DNA of 64,000 bases from Chryseobacterium sp. E1. Lineage in GTDB: Bacteria > Bacteroidota > Bacteroidia > Flavobacteriales > Weeksellaceae. Both the position numbers and the translations under genes were made by a program. A model generated the notes under the pieces. It was not told the origin of the DNA and did not search any database. It saw only the letters and a list, made by a program, of their open reading frames with translations. Positions 30,810 through 40,876 of the stretch are shown in pieces (within the stretch, counting starts at the first letter, position 1; each line of letters opens with the position of its first letter). The stretch spans positions 62,001-126,000 of the forward strand of contig CP078104.1 in NCBI GenBank assembly GCA_019203745.1. The letters run 5' to 3'.

Positions 30810-31868
30810 TTATTCATTTACAATAACTTTTTGAATCTCAGATATTATTCTTTCGCTGATCCATTCTCTATCTTCATTAGAGAGCTCATTGAGAAAACTT
30901 CCGTTATTTTCATTAAAATCAGTAAAAACATCCTGTAAAAACTCTTCTTTTATCTCAGAGAGACGGGCCGAATTATTCAAGTCAAGGGCTCCAACCTTAG
31001 AAAGTACACTTTCCAGCCGATTTTTGTCACATATGTTCTTAATTCATCTGTTATGAAAGATAAATTTTCGGTTTTAGAAGAAATATCTGGGATAAATGAC
31101 CATTTTTCAGCTTTGTGAAATTTATCTTCTTCATCAAACTCCGGATTCTTCAGCTTGATAATCGGCCGGCTGGATAATAATGATATGTCTTTCAGGTCAT
31201 ATGGCTTTATGACCACTCCTTCAATAAGGTTCTGCTCCAGTTCCGGAAGCCCCATTTGCATGGGAACAGGTGAATTGATGCGGGTATTAAAATTCAAAGC
31301 TTCATTAAATTTACCTATCAGCAAGGGTTGTGCATGAGGAATTCCAAACCGGACGAAATAAGATACCGCAGATTCATAATCTAAATAGTTTTTTATCCCG
31401 TGCTCATTTACTATGGCAATGTCAAATGCATAAAAATGAATATCCGGAGTATAGTAAACACCCGTTTGTATAGCCTGCAAATTCTCTATAGCTTCCACAT
31501 CTGGATGAGGGTATTTCCCTCCAAATAATTCTCCATAAATGATATATCCGGAACCAGGATTCATAAGTCTCAACTCTTCAAATAAGCGGATCATTTTACT
31601 CCAATCTGCCAACAACGATCTGGAAACCAAAGAAATCATCTGCCCAATTAAGATACTCTCTCCTTTTGGCATATTTCAGTTGATTATCTTCATAAGAAAA
31701 ACTAAAGTTGGCACCGTGGATCTTCTCAGTAACCACCCACTTTAATTTCTCCATTTTCAACATGTCCCTCTCATTAAGACCTGTCTTCTTCAGGGAATCA
31801 GGCATCTTTTCATATCCTGAAAATTCATTCATATTCATTGGTTTTATAATGGTTATAATTTCCGGCAA
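30810..31868 (-). CDS. Rnl2-like RNA ligase (frame broken twice)
   Basis: The nucleotidyltransferase motifs appear in order: motif I 'VVTEKIHGANFSF' (KIHG, the AMP-accepting Lys), motif III 'GSGYIIYGELFGG', motif IV 'LIEGVVIKPYD' and motif V 'PIIKLKNPEF'. This is the T4 Rnl2/editing-ligase layout, sealing nicks in double-stranded or structured RNA with ATP. Breaks near 31615 and 31015 join into about 352 residues ending 'EWISERIISEIQKVIVNE'. No signal peptide. There is no neighbouring RtcB, Hen1 or Pnkp gene, so the RNA it repairs is unknown. No phage genes surround it, although such ligases spread by phages. Confidence 0.87.
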
Positions 31869-32040
31869 ATATAGACATTTGAGTTTAGATGATAAGATAA
31901 CGACCTGAGGCTCATAACGAATCTATTCTTCAGATCTTAATTTTATAATTTCATCAACCAGCAAAGGAATTACATTTCTTACCATTGCAATAAAATCCTG
32001 ACTTTCAGTTTTATTTTTATAAAAGCTTTATCTTAAAAGG

Positions 32041-32627
32041 TTATCGGTTTCTGTCTTGAAGGATTTCTTCTATTTCTTCCAGTGAAAATCCTTTTGCATT
32101 CAGTAAGATCAAAAAGTGATACAGCAGGTCGGCAGCTTCGTTTTTAAAGAGCGTTTCATTATCATCCTTAGCTTCAATCACCAATTCTACAGCTTCTTCC
32201 CCTACTTTTTGGGCAACTTTATTGATTCCTCTCTGGTATAGTGAATACGTATAAGACTCTTGTGCCTTAGTGTCTATTCTCTGGATGATCTTCTCTTCAA
32301 GCTCATATAAAAAGCCTTTGGAATCTTTCTCACCAAAGCAGCTGAAACTTCCCGTGTGGCAGACAACATTCTTCGGAACGGCTTTAATCAGGATTGTGTC
32401 CTGATCACAATCGACAGCGATGCTTTTAACTGTCAGAAAATTACCGGACTCCTCTCCTTTTGTCCATAATCTGTTTTTGGAACGGCTGAAAAAGTGACAA
32501 TCCCTTCCTGCTTTGTTTTTTCAAAGGCTTCCTCATTCATGTAGCCCAGCATCAGGACCTGCAAGGTTCTTTCATCCTGAATAATCACAGGTACAAGACC
32601 GTTATCTTTTTTAAAATCTATATTCAT
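32041..32627 (-). CDS. hisIE: Phosphoribosyl-AMP cyclohydrolase / phosphoribosyl-ATP pyrophosphatase
   Basis: This fused enzyme does steps two and three of histidine synthesis. The HisI half has 'VLMLGYMNEEAFEKT', 'FSRSKNRLWTKGEESGN' and the zinc-site pieces 'DCDQDTILI' and 'CHTGSFSCF'. The HisE half has 'GEEAVELVIEAKDDNE' and 'EAADLLYHFLILL'. One break near 32485 ('TFFSRSK'). The total is about 195 residues, normal for the fusion. It is the last gene of the his operon and overlaps hisF by 4 bp. After it, 31869-32040 holds no gene. Confidence 0.93.
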
Positions 32628-33373
32628 CGTACTTCAATTTTTTGCGTTTTTAGCTGTTGTTTTAAATCCAGAATCCCTATTTCGTTAAAATGGAACACAC
32701 TGGCTGCTAATGCTCCTGTAGCCTTCGTTTCATCAAACACTTTAATAAAATCACCTACTGCTCCGGCACCTCCTGAAGCAATCACAGGGATATTGACGGC
32801 TTCAGAAACCAGCTTTGTAATTCTGAGATCAAATCCGTTTTTGGTTCCGTCACCATCCATAGAAGTGAGCAGGATTTCGCCCGCACCCAAAGCCGCAGCT
32901 TCTTTTGCCCACTCTACCGTATTCAGAGCTGTTGCCTGTCTTCCTCCTTTGATGTGTACCAAATCTGTCTGTTCAATCCGTTTGGTGTCAATAGCAACTA
33001 CAATACACTGGCTTCCGAATTCTTTTGCCAATGCGGAAATCAGCTGCGGATCTTTACCGCAGAAGAATTGATACTGATCTTGTCGGCACCTGCCTCCAGA
33101 AGCCTTCTTACATCTTCAACTGAAGAAATACCACCTCCTACCGTGAACGGAATGCTCAGTTCTTTTGCAATATCCTGTACCAGTTCTACAAATGTCTTTC
33201 TGTTTTCAAGAGTTGCTGTAATATCGAGAAAGACCAGTTCATCTGCCCCTTCCAGTTCATATTTTTGGCCAGCTCTACAGGATCTCCTGCATTTTTAAGA
33301 CCTTCAAAGTTGATTCCTTTTACCGTACATCCGTCTTTTATATCCAGACACGGAATAATTCTTTTTTAAGCAT
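32624..33373 (-). CDS. hisF: Imidazole glycerol phosphate synthase cyclase subunit (broken)
   Basis: HisF closes the imidazole ring with ammonia delivered by HisH. The barrel begins '[18 protein letters not shown]' (catalytic Asp in 'CLDIKDG') and continues '[20 protein letters not shown]', '[10 protein letters not shown]', '[12 protein letters not shown]', 'VVAIDTKRI', '[14 protein letters not shown]' (second catalytic Asp) and 'PVIASGGAG'. Breaks near 33355, 33265 and 33060 lie in short runs. The total is about 250 residues. Its ATG lies inside the end of hisA, and its stop overlaps hisIE. Confidence 0.93.
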
Positions 33374-34086
33374 TTTCAATAAAATTCTGAAGTTGTTGGA
33401 GGCTTATTTTACCTTCATAAATTGCTTTTCCTATGATGGTACCGGCACATCCGATATCTTTCATTTTATAGACGTCTTTGATGCCCGAGATGCCGCCACT
33501 TGCCGTAAGCTGTACTGCTGTTTTATATAAAATTTCAATATAAAGACCTGTGGAGGGACCTTCCAGCATTCCATCCTTTGAAATATCGGTACATATTGCC
33601 GATTGAATTCCTTTTTCTGGTACTGAAGAATGAAATCCACCACATCTTCATCACTTCCTTCCAGCCAGCCGGAGGTTTTGATCTTTCTGTTTTCAAAGTC
33701 CGCCCCAGAATGATCTTGTCCGGACCGTATTTCTGAATCATTTCAACACAAAATTCGGGATTTTGAACAGCTATACTACCCAATGTGATCTGCTGTGCTC
33801 CAGAACTAAAGGCGGTTTCTATATCTTCAGCACTTTTTAATCCACCTCCGAAATCAATATGCAAAGCAGTGGATGAAGCGATATTTTCCAGAACCTTCTG
33901 ATTGACAATATGCTTTGATTTTGCCCCATCCAGGTCAACCACATGAAGAAACCGGATTCCGAAGCTTTCAAATTCCTTTGCTACTTCTACAGGATCTTCA
34001 TTGTATATTTTCTTTGTATTGTAATCTCCTTTTGATAGGCGGACACATTTGCCGTCGATAATATCAATTGCCGGAATAATTTTCAT
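33366..34086 (-). CDS. hisA: ProFAR isomerase (frame broken twice)
   Basis: HisA opens the ribose ring of ProFAR (fourth step of the pathway). The barrel signature is '[20 protein letters not shown]' (catalytic Asp8), then '[12 protein letters not shown]', '[11 protein letters not shown]', '[10 protein letters not shown]', '[14 protein letters not shown]' (second catalytic Asp) and 'LTASGGISG'. A missing G near 33703 and G near 33610 break the frame; restored, it has about 240 residues. It overlaps hisF by 8 bp. A 99-bp gap separates it from hisH. Confidence 0.93.
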
Positions 34087-34185
34087 TTGTTTATTTTTTA
34101 GTTGGCTGCGGGTTACAGCTATTTATTTCCCGAGTAAAATTTTGTAAATCATCATTTGTATACCTTCTCTCATAGAGACATTCCA

Positions 34186-34762
34186 TTATAATCGGATAAA
34201 ATTCCTTAAGATCCGGTTCCCACATTCCCAGATTTTTCAGGGTGAAACTGTACTGCATAGAAATTGTCTTTCTGTAATGAAGCACTGAACGGGAGAATAT
34301 AATCACAAACCGAAGTGGTAAAGTCTGAAAGCTCACAATAATAACTGTGAACAAAATAGAGATCATTCTCCTGTTCTACCCCTGAAAATAACGGAGAACC
34401 CTGCCCGGAAACACTGTTCCAACCCATATGTGGAACAATATCCCTGGCCGGAAACTTTCTGACATTGATATCAAAAATCCCCATTCCTTCGGTATTTCCC
34501 TCTTCATTTCCTTTACACATCAGCTGCATGCCAAGGCATATTCCCAAGACAGGCTGTTTCAAAGCCGGAATCAGCAAATCAAGTTCTTTTTCTTTCAATA
34601 GCTTCATCGTGGATGAGGCTTCTCCTACGCCCGGGAAGATGACTTTATCAGCCTTCAGGATCAACTCCGGATCATCTGTAATGATGGACTCTGTATTCAG
34701 TCTGTTAAGCGCATTCTGAACGGAATTTACATTTCCCCGTTATATTTTATTATTGCAATCAT
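34186..34762 (-). CDS. hisH: Imidazole glycerol phosphate synthase glutaminase (broken twice)
   Basis: HisH hydrolyses glutamine and channels ammonia to HisF. The catalytic triad is in 'VLGICLGMQLM' (Cys), 'AVQFHPEKSG' (His, Glu). 'VIFPGVGEASSTM' and 'PHMGWNSV' are also family motifs. The start 'MIAIIKYNGGNVNSVQNALN' needs one G near 34738. The end 'GTRILRNFIRL' with stop at 34186 needs a frame change near 34212. The total is about 193 residues. Operon partners hisF and hisA lie downstream. Confidence 0.92.
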
Positions 34763-34783
34763 CGTATCTTGATTTTAATCTCT

Positions 34784-35880
34784 TTATAAGCTTCCTTTTG
34801 TAGAGGGTAAACTGTAATTAGCATCTGACTGGTTCACCGCCATTTTAACCGCCTTTGCAAAAGCTTTGAAAATGGATTCTATTTTGTGGTGCTCATTATC
34901 CCCCTCCGCTTTGATATTCAGGTTTGATTTTGAAGAATCAGTAAAGGATTTGAAAAAGTGAAAGAACATTTCGGTAGGCATATCCCTATTTTTTCTCTTT
35001 TGAATGCTGCATCCCAAACCAACCACGGCCTGCCACCGAAATCAATTGCTACCTGAGAAAGGCAATCATCCATGGGAAGGAGAAATCCATATCTTTCAAT
35101 TCCTTTTTCTTTCCTAATGCTTTTACAATAGCTTCTCCCAAAACGATTCCCGTATCTTCTATGGTATGGTGTTCGTCTACCGCAAGATCTCCGTTTACCT
35201 TTATGGTAAGATCCATATTTCCATGCCTTGCGATCTGGTCCAGCATATGATCAAAAAGTGAAGACCTGTTGAGATTTCAGATTTCCCTTTACCATCAAGA
35301 TTCACTTCAATTTCGATATCCGTTTCATTGGTCTTTCTGCTTAGTCTGGCAGTCCGCATTCCCGATTTTAAAAACTGATAAATCTCTGCCCATGAAGTAG
35401 TGACCAGGCTCGCATCTGTATTAAAGCTTTTATTTAGAAAAACAGATTTAGTCCCCATGTTTTTAGCCAGTTGAATATCGCTACTTCTATCACCAATTAC
35501 ATAGGAATTTTCCAGATCATAATCTCCATAAATATATTTTCCTAGCATTCCTGTTCCCGGTTTCCTGGTTGGAAGGTTTTCGTGTTCAAAGCTTTTATCA
35601 ATCAGAATATCATTGAAGATAATTCCTTCATTTCTGAAGGCTTCCAACATCTTTTCATGAGGCTTAATAAAATCATCAAACGGAAAGCTTTCGGTTCCCA
35701 AACCATCCTGATTGGTTACCATCACCAGTTCATAATCAAGCTCGTTGGCTATTTTGGAGAGGTTCTGAAACACTCCCGGATAAAACTCCAGTTTTTCCAG
35801 TGAATCTACCTGAAAATCCGTAAGCGGTTCTATGATGAGGGTTCCGTCCCGGTCTATAAAGAGTACTTTTTCATAATCAT
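34784..35880 (-). CDS. hisB: Histidinol-phosphatase / imidazoleglycerol-phosphate dehydratase
   Basis: This is the bifunctional HisB. The N-terminal HAD phosphatase starts '[17 protein letters not shown]' (nucleophile Asp in 'DRDGT') with '[16 protein letters not shown]'. The dehydratase follows, with metal-binding '[16 protein letters not shown]', '[10 protein letters not shown]' and '[17 protein letters not shown]'. Breaks are near 35865 (A-run at the start), 35260 and 35060. The total is about 365 residues. An ATG overlapping the hisC stop (ATGA, 35880) or another six bases on can start it. Bifunctional HisB is found in Bacteroidota and enterobacteria. Confidence 0.93.
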
Positions 35881-36904
35881 ATATTTTTCAACAGATTGAC
35901 TAATTTTTCATTATCCTGACGGCTTCCTACATTAATCCTGATACACCCCGGAATCGCAGGATCTCTCCTGCTTGTCAGAATTTCTTTTTCCAGCATTTTT
36001 CCGTACACTTTTTCTATTTCTTTCATTTTAATTAAAAAGAAGTTGGCATCTGTAGGAAATATTCTTGCAATGCATTCAATACCTTCAAGCTCTTGCTGCA
36101 GCCAAGCCCTTTCTGCCAGAATATTATTTACATTTTCATTAAGCCGGTCATCATCCAATGTTTTCAGGATCAGTTCCTGGCTCAATACATTAACATTATA
36201 AGGTGCTTTTACGGTATTGATCAGCCTTATAATCTCTTCGGATGCATAAGCCATTCCTACTCTTGCCCCTGCGGTTCCCCATGCCTTTGAAAATGTCTGA
36301 AGGACAATCAGATTAGGATACTGATCCAGCAGTTCCAGACTTGACTTTTTACCGGAAAACTCAATATAAGCTTCATCTACCACCACAATACCGCTAAAGT
36401 TCTGAAGATAAAATTCAATATCATCGATGCTGTTTCCTGTAGGATTATTGGGCGAGCATAAAAAGAAAACCTTTATAGATTCTTCTTTCACTATATTTAA
36501 AAAGTCATCTTTCACGATCTCAAAATTTTCATTCAGCTGAAGCTGTAAAACCCTGTTTTCATTGATTGCAGCATAGAAACCGTACATGGCAAAGGAAGGA
36601 TTCATCATTAAAACCGAATCTTTTTTAGGCTCACAAAAATTTTAATAATCAGATCAATAAGCTCATCACTTCCGTTCCCGATGGCAATCTGCAACGGTGA
36701 AAGGTTTTTAAGCGCTGCCAGGCGACTTTTAAGCTTTTTCTGGGTAGAATCCGGGTAACGGTTGCATTCTCCGAAAGGGCTTTCGTTGGCATCCAGAAAT
36801 ACAGGCGCACTGAATTCGTTATGATCCCTAAAACTGATATAAGGTTGTAATTTTAAAATATTTTCTCTTACTAAACTTTTGATATTGATGGTTGTCTTGT
36901 TCAT
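35877..36904 (-). CDS. hisC: Histidinol-phosphate aminotransferase (broken once)
   Basis: This PLP enzyme makes histidinol phosphate. Motifs: '[18 protein letters not shown]', '[17 protein letters not shown]', '[13 protein letters not shown]', '[11 protein letters not shown]', and '[16 protein letters not shown]' holding the PLP lysine. The C-terminus carries '[19 protein letters not shown]'. The break near 36610 joins '[18 protein letters not shown]'. From the Met at 36904 ('[12 protein letters not shown]') it has about 342 residues; a Met five codons earlier is also possible. It overlaps hisB by 4 bp. Confidence 0.94.
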
Positions 36905-36919
36905 TATATTGTTTTTCAT

Positions 36920-37171
36920 TTATTAATGGTATGAATTCTTTAAGATGTTAGTTTATTCTTTTTATAACCGCAAGACAAAAAGATTAAGAAAATAAAGCTC
37001 TCACGGATCACAAAGATTTCGCATATTTTTACGCTGAAATAAATCTGCGTCATCTGTTAAATCTGCGAGCAATTAAAAAAATAAGCGACATCCCATTTTT
37101 TCTCTTATACAATTATTACTTATTTTAAAAACAGATTTTTTCATTAATTTTTATGTCTTTCTGCTTACCAA
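36920..37171. repeat. Gene-free repeat-like stretch inside the his operon
   Basis: This gap of about 250 bp between hisD and hisC is unusual in an operon where other junctions overlap. It contains 'ATAACCGCAAGACAAAAAG' and 'AATCTGCGTCATCTG..AATCTGCGAG', the same vocabulary as 12343-12402 and 831-943. No open frame, terminator or promoter box is clear. Confidence 0.55.
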
Positions 37172-38449
37172 CTATAAAGATTGTAATCTTATTGATACTG
37201 CATTTTTGTGGGCAAGCAATCCTTCCGCCTCTGCCATGATCTCTATTGTTTTTCCCAGATTCTGAAGGCCTTCTTTTGAAAGATGCTGGAATGTAATTTT
37301 CTTTACAAAACTATCCAGAGATACTCCGCTGTAATTCCTTGCATAGGCATTGGTGGGAAGGGTGTGATTGGTTCCGCTGGCGTAATCTCCGGCGCTTTCA
37401 CAGGAATAGTTCCCAAGGAAAACCGACCCTGCATTCCGGACTTCTGGAATATATTCTTCAAAATCGCTGAGGGCCAGGATAAGGTGTTCGGGGCATAAAG
37501 ATTGCTGAACTCAACCGCTTCTTCAATGGAATTCAGGATAATAAAAGAACTGTTTTCTAAAGCTTTTCCTGCAAATTCATTCCGGGGTAAGTCTTTTATT
37601 TGAAATTCAATAGCACTTATTGTTTCATCAAAAACTTTAAGGTCTGTCGTAATAAAAACCACCTGACTGTCACTTCCGTGTTCTGCCTGTGAAAGAAGGT
37701 CTGCGGCACAGAATTCAGGTACAGCCTGCTCATCTGCAATCACAAGGACCTCGCTTGGGCCTGCCGGCATATCGATGGCAACTCCGTAACGCTGGGCATA
37801 TTCTTTAGCGGCTACTACAAACTGGTTACCCGGGCCAAAGATTTTGGACACTCCCGGAATACTTTCTGTTCCCAGGGTCATCGCTGCGATAGCCTGTGCT
37901 CCGCCGGTTTTAAAGATACCGGAAACCCCGCAAAGCTTTGCTGCATAGAGAATAGCAGGATTGATGTTTCCGTTTTTATCCGGTGGCGTGCAGAGAACAA
38001 TTTCTTTACAGCCGGCAAGATTGGCAGGAACGGTCAGCATCAGAACTGTTGAGAATAAAGGTGCTGTACCTCCCGGAATATACATCCCTACTTTTTCTAC
38101 AGCCCGGTTTTCTCTCCAGCAAATCACTCCTTTTGTGGTTTCAATTTTCCGGATCTCCTGCTTTTGTGATGCGTGAAATTTTGAAATATTTTCTTTGGCC
38201 TGCTGAATAGCTTCTTTTAGCTCATCACTGATCAGATTTTCAGCATTTTCAATTTCCTCTTCGGTCACTGCAATGCTTTGAGTGTCTGCTTTATCAAATT
38301 TTTATTAAACTCTATTAAAGCTTTATCTCCGTTTTTTCAACTTCAGTAAAAATTTCTGTTATAAGCCCTGAAACTTCTTCCTGCTCGAGAACAGGACGTT
38401 TTACCAGGTTTTTCCAGGTTTCTTTTGTAGGATATCTGTATATTTTCAT
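37172..38449 (-). CDS. hisD: Histidinol dehydrogenase (frame broken three times)
   Basis: HisD oxidises histidinol to histidine in two NAD steps with a zinc ion. The frame starts 'MKIYRYPTKETWKNLVKRPV'. Family motifs are 'VGMYIPGGTAPLFSTVLM', 'PGNQFVVAAKEYAQR', 'IDMPAGPSEVLVIAD', 'LLSQAEHGSDSQV' (catalytic and zinc residues) and 'NTLPTNAYARNYSGVSLDSF' near the C-terminus. Breaks are near 38330 and 38305 (A-runs) and near 37490 (missing G in 'YAPEHLILAL'). The total is about 426 residues, normal. It is separated from hisG by a palindromic element. Confidence 0.93.
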
Positions 38450-38471
38450 TGTACTTTTTAATTTTTTTATG

Positions 38472-38648
38472 AACGCAAAGGCGCAAGTTTTTTAAATCTT
38501 TACTTTTTTAAGGCGGCAAGAAGATCTAAGATTTTCAGCAAGTGTTTGAGTATAGTTTTGTGACTTAAAGCAGCATTCAATTTTATCGCAGATAAAATCT
38601 TTGCGCTTTAAAACAGTATTGATTTCATTTTCATTGCGCCTTTGCGTT
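38472..38648. repeat. MITE-like element with 15-bp terminal inverted repeats
   Basis: AACGCAAAGGCGCAA at 38472-38486 and its exact reverse complement TTGCGCCTTTGCGTT at 38634-38648 bound 177 bp with no coding potential, lying between hisG and hisD. Internal 'TATCGCAGATAAAATCTTTG' is itself partly palindromic. The same CGCAAAGGCG/CGCCTTTGCG words occur at 850 and 1121. No target duplication could be confirmed by eye. Confidence 0.75.
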
Positions 38649-38675
38649 AACCCATATTATGATTAGTTAGATTCT

Positions 38676-39533
38676 TTATATAACCATTTTATCAATTGGG
38701 ATGATTAGAATGTCCTGCGCACCATTTTCTTTCAGTTCATCAATCACCTCCCAGAAACGTTCTTCATCGATGACGGAATGAATACTGCTCCAGCCTTCTT
38801 CAGCCAACGGAATAACTGTAGGGCTTTTTAATACAGGAAGAACCTCTGATATTTTCTGAATTTTTCATTGGGAACATTCATCAGAATATATTTTGAATTT
38901 TTTGCTTTTAAAACAGCCTGAATTCTGAACAGGAATTTCTGAAGAACAGCTTCTTTTTCAGGAGATAGCTGTGGAGTTTGAGCTAAAACAGCTTCCGATT
39001 TTAATAAAGTAACGGTTTCTCTCAATCCGTTTTTGAATAAAGTACTTCCGGAGCTTACAATATCACAGATCCGTCTGCAAGGCCGATATTAGGTGCAATT
39101 TCCACAGATCCGGAAATGACGTGAATATCTGATGTAATCCCCTTTTTTTTCCAAGAAGTTTTTAAGGTATTCGGGTAGAAGAAGTGGCTATTTTTTTACC
39201 TTGGAAATACGTAAGATCATCGGTTTCAATTTCTTTGGGAACAGCGATGGAAACACGGCATTTTGAAAAACCAAGTTTCTCTACAATTCTGATGTCTTTC
39301 TTTTTTTTCGATCAGAAGGTTTTCGCCCACGATGGCAATATCCACTACCCCGTCTTCAAGGTATTGCGGAATGTCGGAATTCCGGAGGTACATGATTTCC
39401 ATGGGGAAATTATCTACTGAAACTTTGAGCTGGTCTTTCCGTTGTTGACAAAGATTCCACAATCTTTGAGAAGCTGTAAAGATTCTTCGTAAAGCCGGCC
39501 GCTTTTCTGAATTGCAATTTTTAATTTACTCAT
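38676..39533 (-). CDS. hisG: ATP phosphoribosyltransferase, long form (broken several times)
   Basis: HisG starts the pathway by joining ATP and PRPP and is inhibited by histidine. 'MSKLKIAIQKSGRLYEESLQ' is the long-form start. 'YLRNSDIPQYLEDGVVDIAI' follows, then the PRPP loop 'GLADGICDIVSSGSTLFKNG', and the C-terminal ACT-like regulatory domain ends 'GAQDILIIPIDKMVI'. Breaks near 39443, 39300, 39140, 39070 and 38865 lie in runs and together restore about 285 residues. It is first in the operon, 68 bp after the attenuator hairpin. Confidence 0.92.
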
Positions 39534-39600
39534 TTCGTTTTTTATGAGTCTGAGTAAATAAAACTGATCTGATGAAATTTCTGAGGAGAATTAGGAAACA

Positions 39601-39632
39601 AAAAAACCGTCTATTTACTCAGACGGTTTTTA
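39601..39632 (-). terminator. his operon attenuator hairpin
   Basis: On the minus strand AAAACCGTCT and AGACGGTTTTTT form a 10-bp stem with loop GAGTAAAT and a U-run, 68 bp before hisG. The 5' arm CCGTCTGA can instead pair with UUAGACGG at the leader peptide stop codon (39672-39679), so terminator and antiterminator are mutually exclusive. This is the standard design of ribosome-controlled attenuation. Confidence 0.9.
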
Positions 39633-39675
39633 ATTATTTTTGATTTCAGCACAATCCTATATCAATCAATTCCGT

Positions 39676-39726
39676 CTAACAGATATGATGATGATAATGA
39701 TGTAATGCTAAAAATATTGGCTTCAT
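39676..39726 (-). CDS. Histidine operon leader peptide
   Basis: The 16-codon frame reads MKPIFLALHHYHHHIC then TAG, with five histidines in six residues. It starts about 18 bp after a perfect promoter -7 box and ends 44 bp before the terminator hairpin. Known his leader peptides (for example in enterobacteria) act by ribosome stalling at His codons when charged tRNA-His is scarce. Stalling here would leave the AGACGG next to the stop codon free to pair with the 5' arm of the terminator and allow read-through into hisG. A ribosome that reaches the stop would cover AGACGG and permit termination. Confidence 0.92.
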   Translation of the reverse strand: MKPIFLALHHYHHHIC

Positions 39727-39743
39727 TGTATTGAATTATGATG

Positions 39744-39772
39744 CAAATGTAGGGTTTATTTTTAAAATGCAA
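39744..39772 (-). promoter_or_regulatory. his operon promoter: TTG - 18 bp - TACATTTG
   Basis: On the minus strand TTG (39772-39770) and TACATTTG (39751-39744) with 18-bp spacing match the Bacteroidota consensus exactly. Transcription should start near 39738, giving a leader of about 12 nt before the leader peptide. Confidence 0.8.
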
Positions 39773-39779
39773 AGTTTTT

Positions 39780-40876
39780 TCAGATAATTTTTTGATAAAA
39801 ATTCATCAGCTCTCTGGCTATAGGCTCATCATTAAACTTCTGAACAAACCCGAAACCCTTTTCAGCACGGCGTTTTCTTTCGGATTCATTTTCCCATAAA
39901 AATTTAATCTTAGCCCTGATGTCAAGTTCATTATCAGGATTGATATACACTGAATCTTTTCCTCCCGCTTCGGGCAGGCAGCTTGTATTGCTCGTTACGA
40001 CAACTGTATTGGAAAAAAAGGGCTTCAATAACAGGAATCCCGAAGCCTTCAAAGAAGCTGGGATACACAAATATATCAGCCAGTTTATAGATGGCAGCCA
40101 GCTCATCCATAGAAACACCTTCCAGGAAAAGCACCTGCTGCTGCATTTTGTTTTTCTTCAGGAAGTTTTCTATTTTCTGATAGTATTTTGTCTTTCTTCC
40201 CACAACAACCAGTGGAATTCCGGTCCCGTTGATGGCTTTTACAACATTCAAAAGGTTTTTGCGTTCTTCGATGGTTCCAACGTTCAGAATAAATCTTTCG
40301 GGAAGCTTGAATTTCTCTCTGGTTTCCTGAATCATTTCCGGAGACTGCTGCTCTTTAAAAGCTTTATGACAGCCCTGATAAATAACTTCAATTTTACTTT
40401 CAGGAACTTTTAAAAATTCAACGATATCCCTTTTTGTCTGCTCTGAAATGGCGATGATCTTGTCTGCTGTATCTGCTGCCTTTTTAAATTTCCAGAAATG
40501 GATTTTCCGGTCAAAAAAGAATAATATTTTGGATAGCGCACAAAGATCAGATCGTGAATGGTAACGACTTTTTTTATTGGCTTTTTGTCCCATTTCAAAG
40601 GGAGTTCGCCGGATAAACCGTGAAAGATATCGGCACCCTGCTTCTGGGCATCCTTCCCCATTTTAAACTGCCGGGAAAGGTTTCCTTTTGAAGTCTGGAT
40701 AAATTTCACATCAGGCTGTTCCAGAATATCTTTCCCCGTTCAGATCTGTTCTTATTAAGCAGCAGATATTCATTCTCCGGAAAGTACCGGGAAAGTATTC
40801 TGACAAGGTCTCTTGAATAGTTTCCCAGACCGGACGTATTATGGAAAAAACGTTTGGCATCAAAAGCAATCTTCAT
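39780..40876 (-). CDS. GT4-type glycosyltransferase (frame broken three times)
   Basis: This GT-B fold transferase begins 'MKIAFDAKRFFHNTSGLGNY' with the acceptor-side Gly loop. It continues 'ADIFHGLSGELPL' and 'VVTIHDLIFVRYPKYY', and the donor-binding C-terminal half has 'ILNVGTIEERKNLLNVVKAI' and the 'YPSFFEGFGIPVIEAL' EX7E region. Breaks near 40740, 40520 and 40020 join to about 365 residues. It overlaps the deacetylase gene by 4 bp and ends the dapD-to-glycan operon. The sugar and acceptor are unknown; cell-surface polysaccharide is likely. Confidence 0.9.

Noticed and set aside
34091..34184. A 31-codon open frame between hisH and hisA (starts MECLYERRYTNDDLQ)
   Set aside because: It overlaps the true hisH end once the frame is corrected, shows no family and sits in a stretch that may be repeat-derived. 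Not enough to call a gene.
34206..36600. Separate short ORFs within the his region
   Set aside because: Each is a frame fragment of hisH, hisB or hisC, or an opposite-strand shadow; the repaired genes account for all of them.
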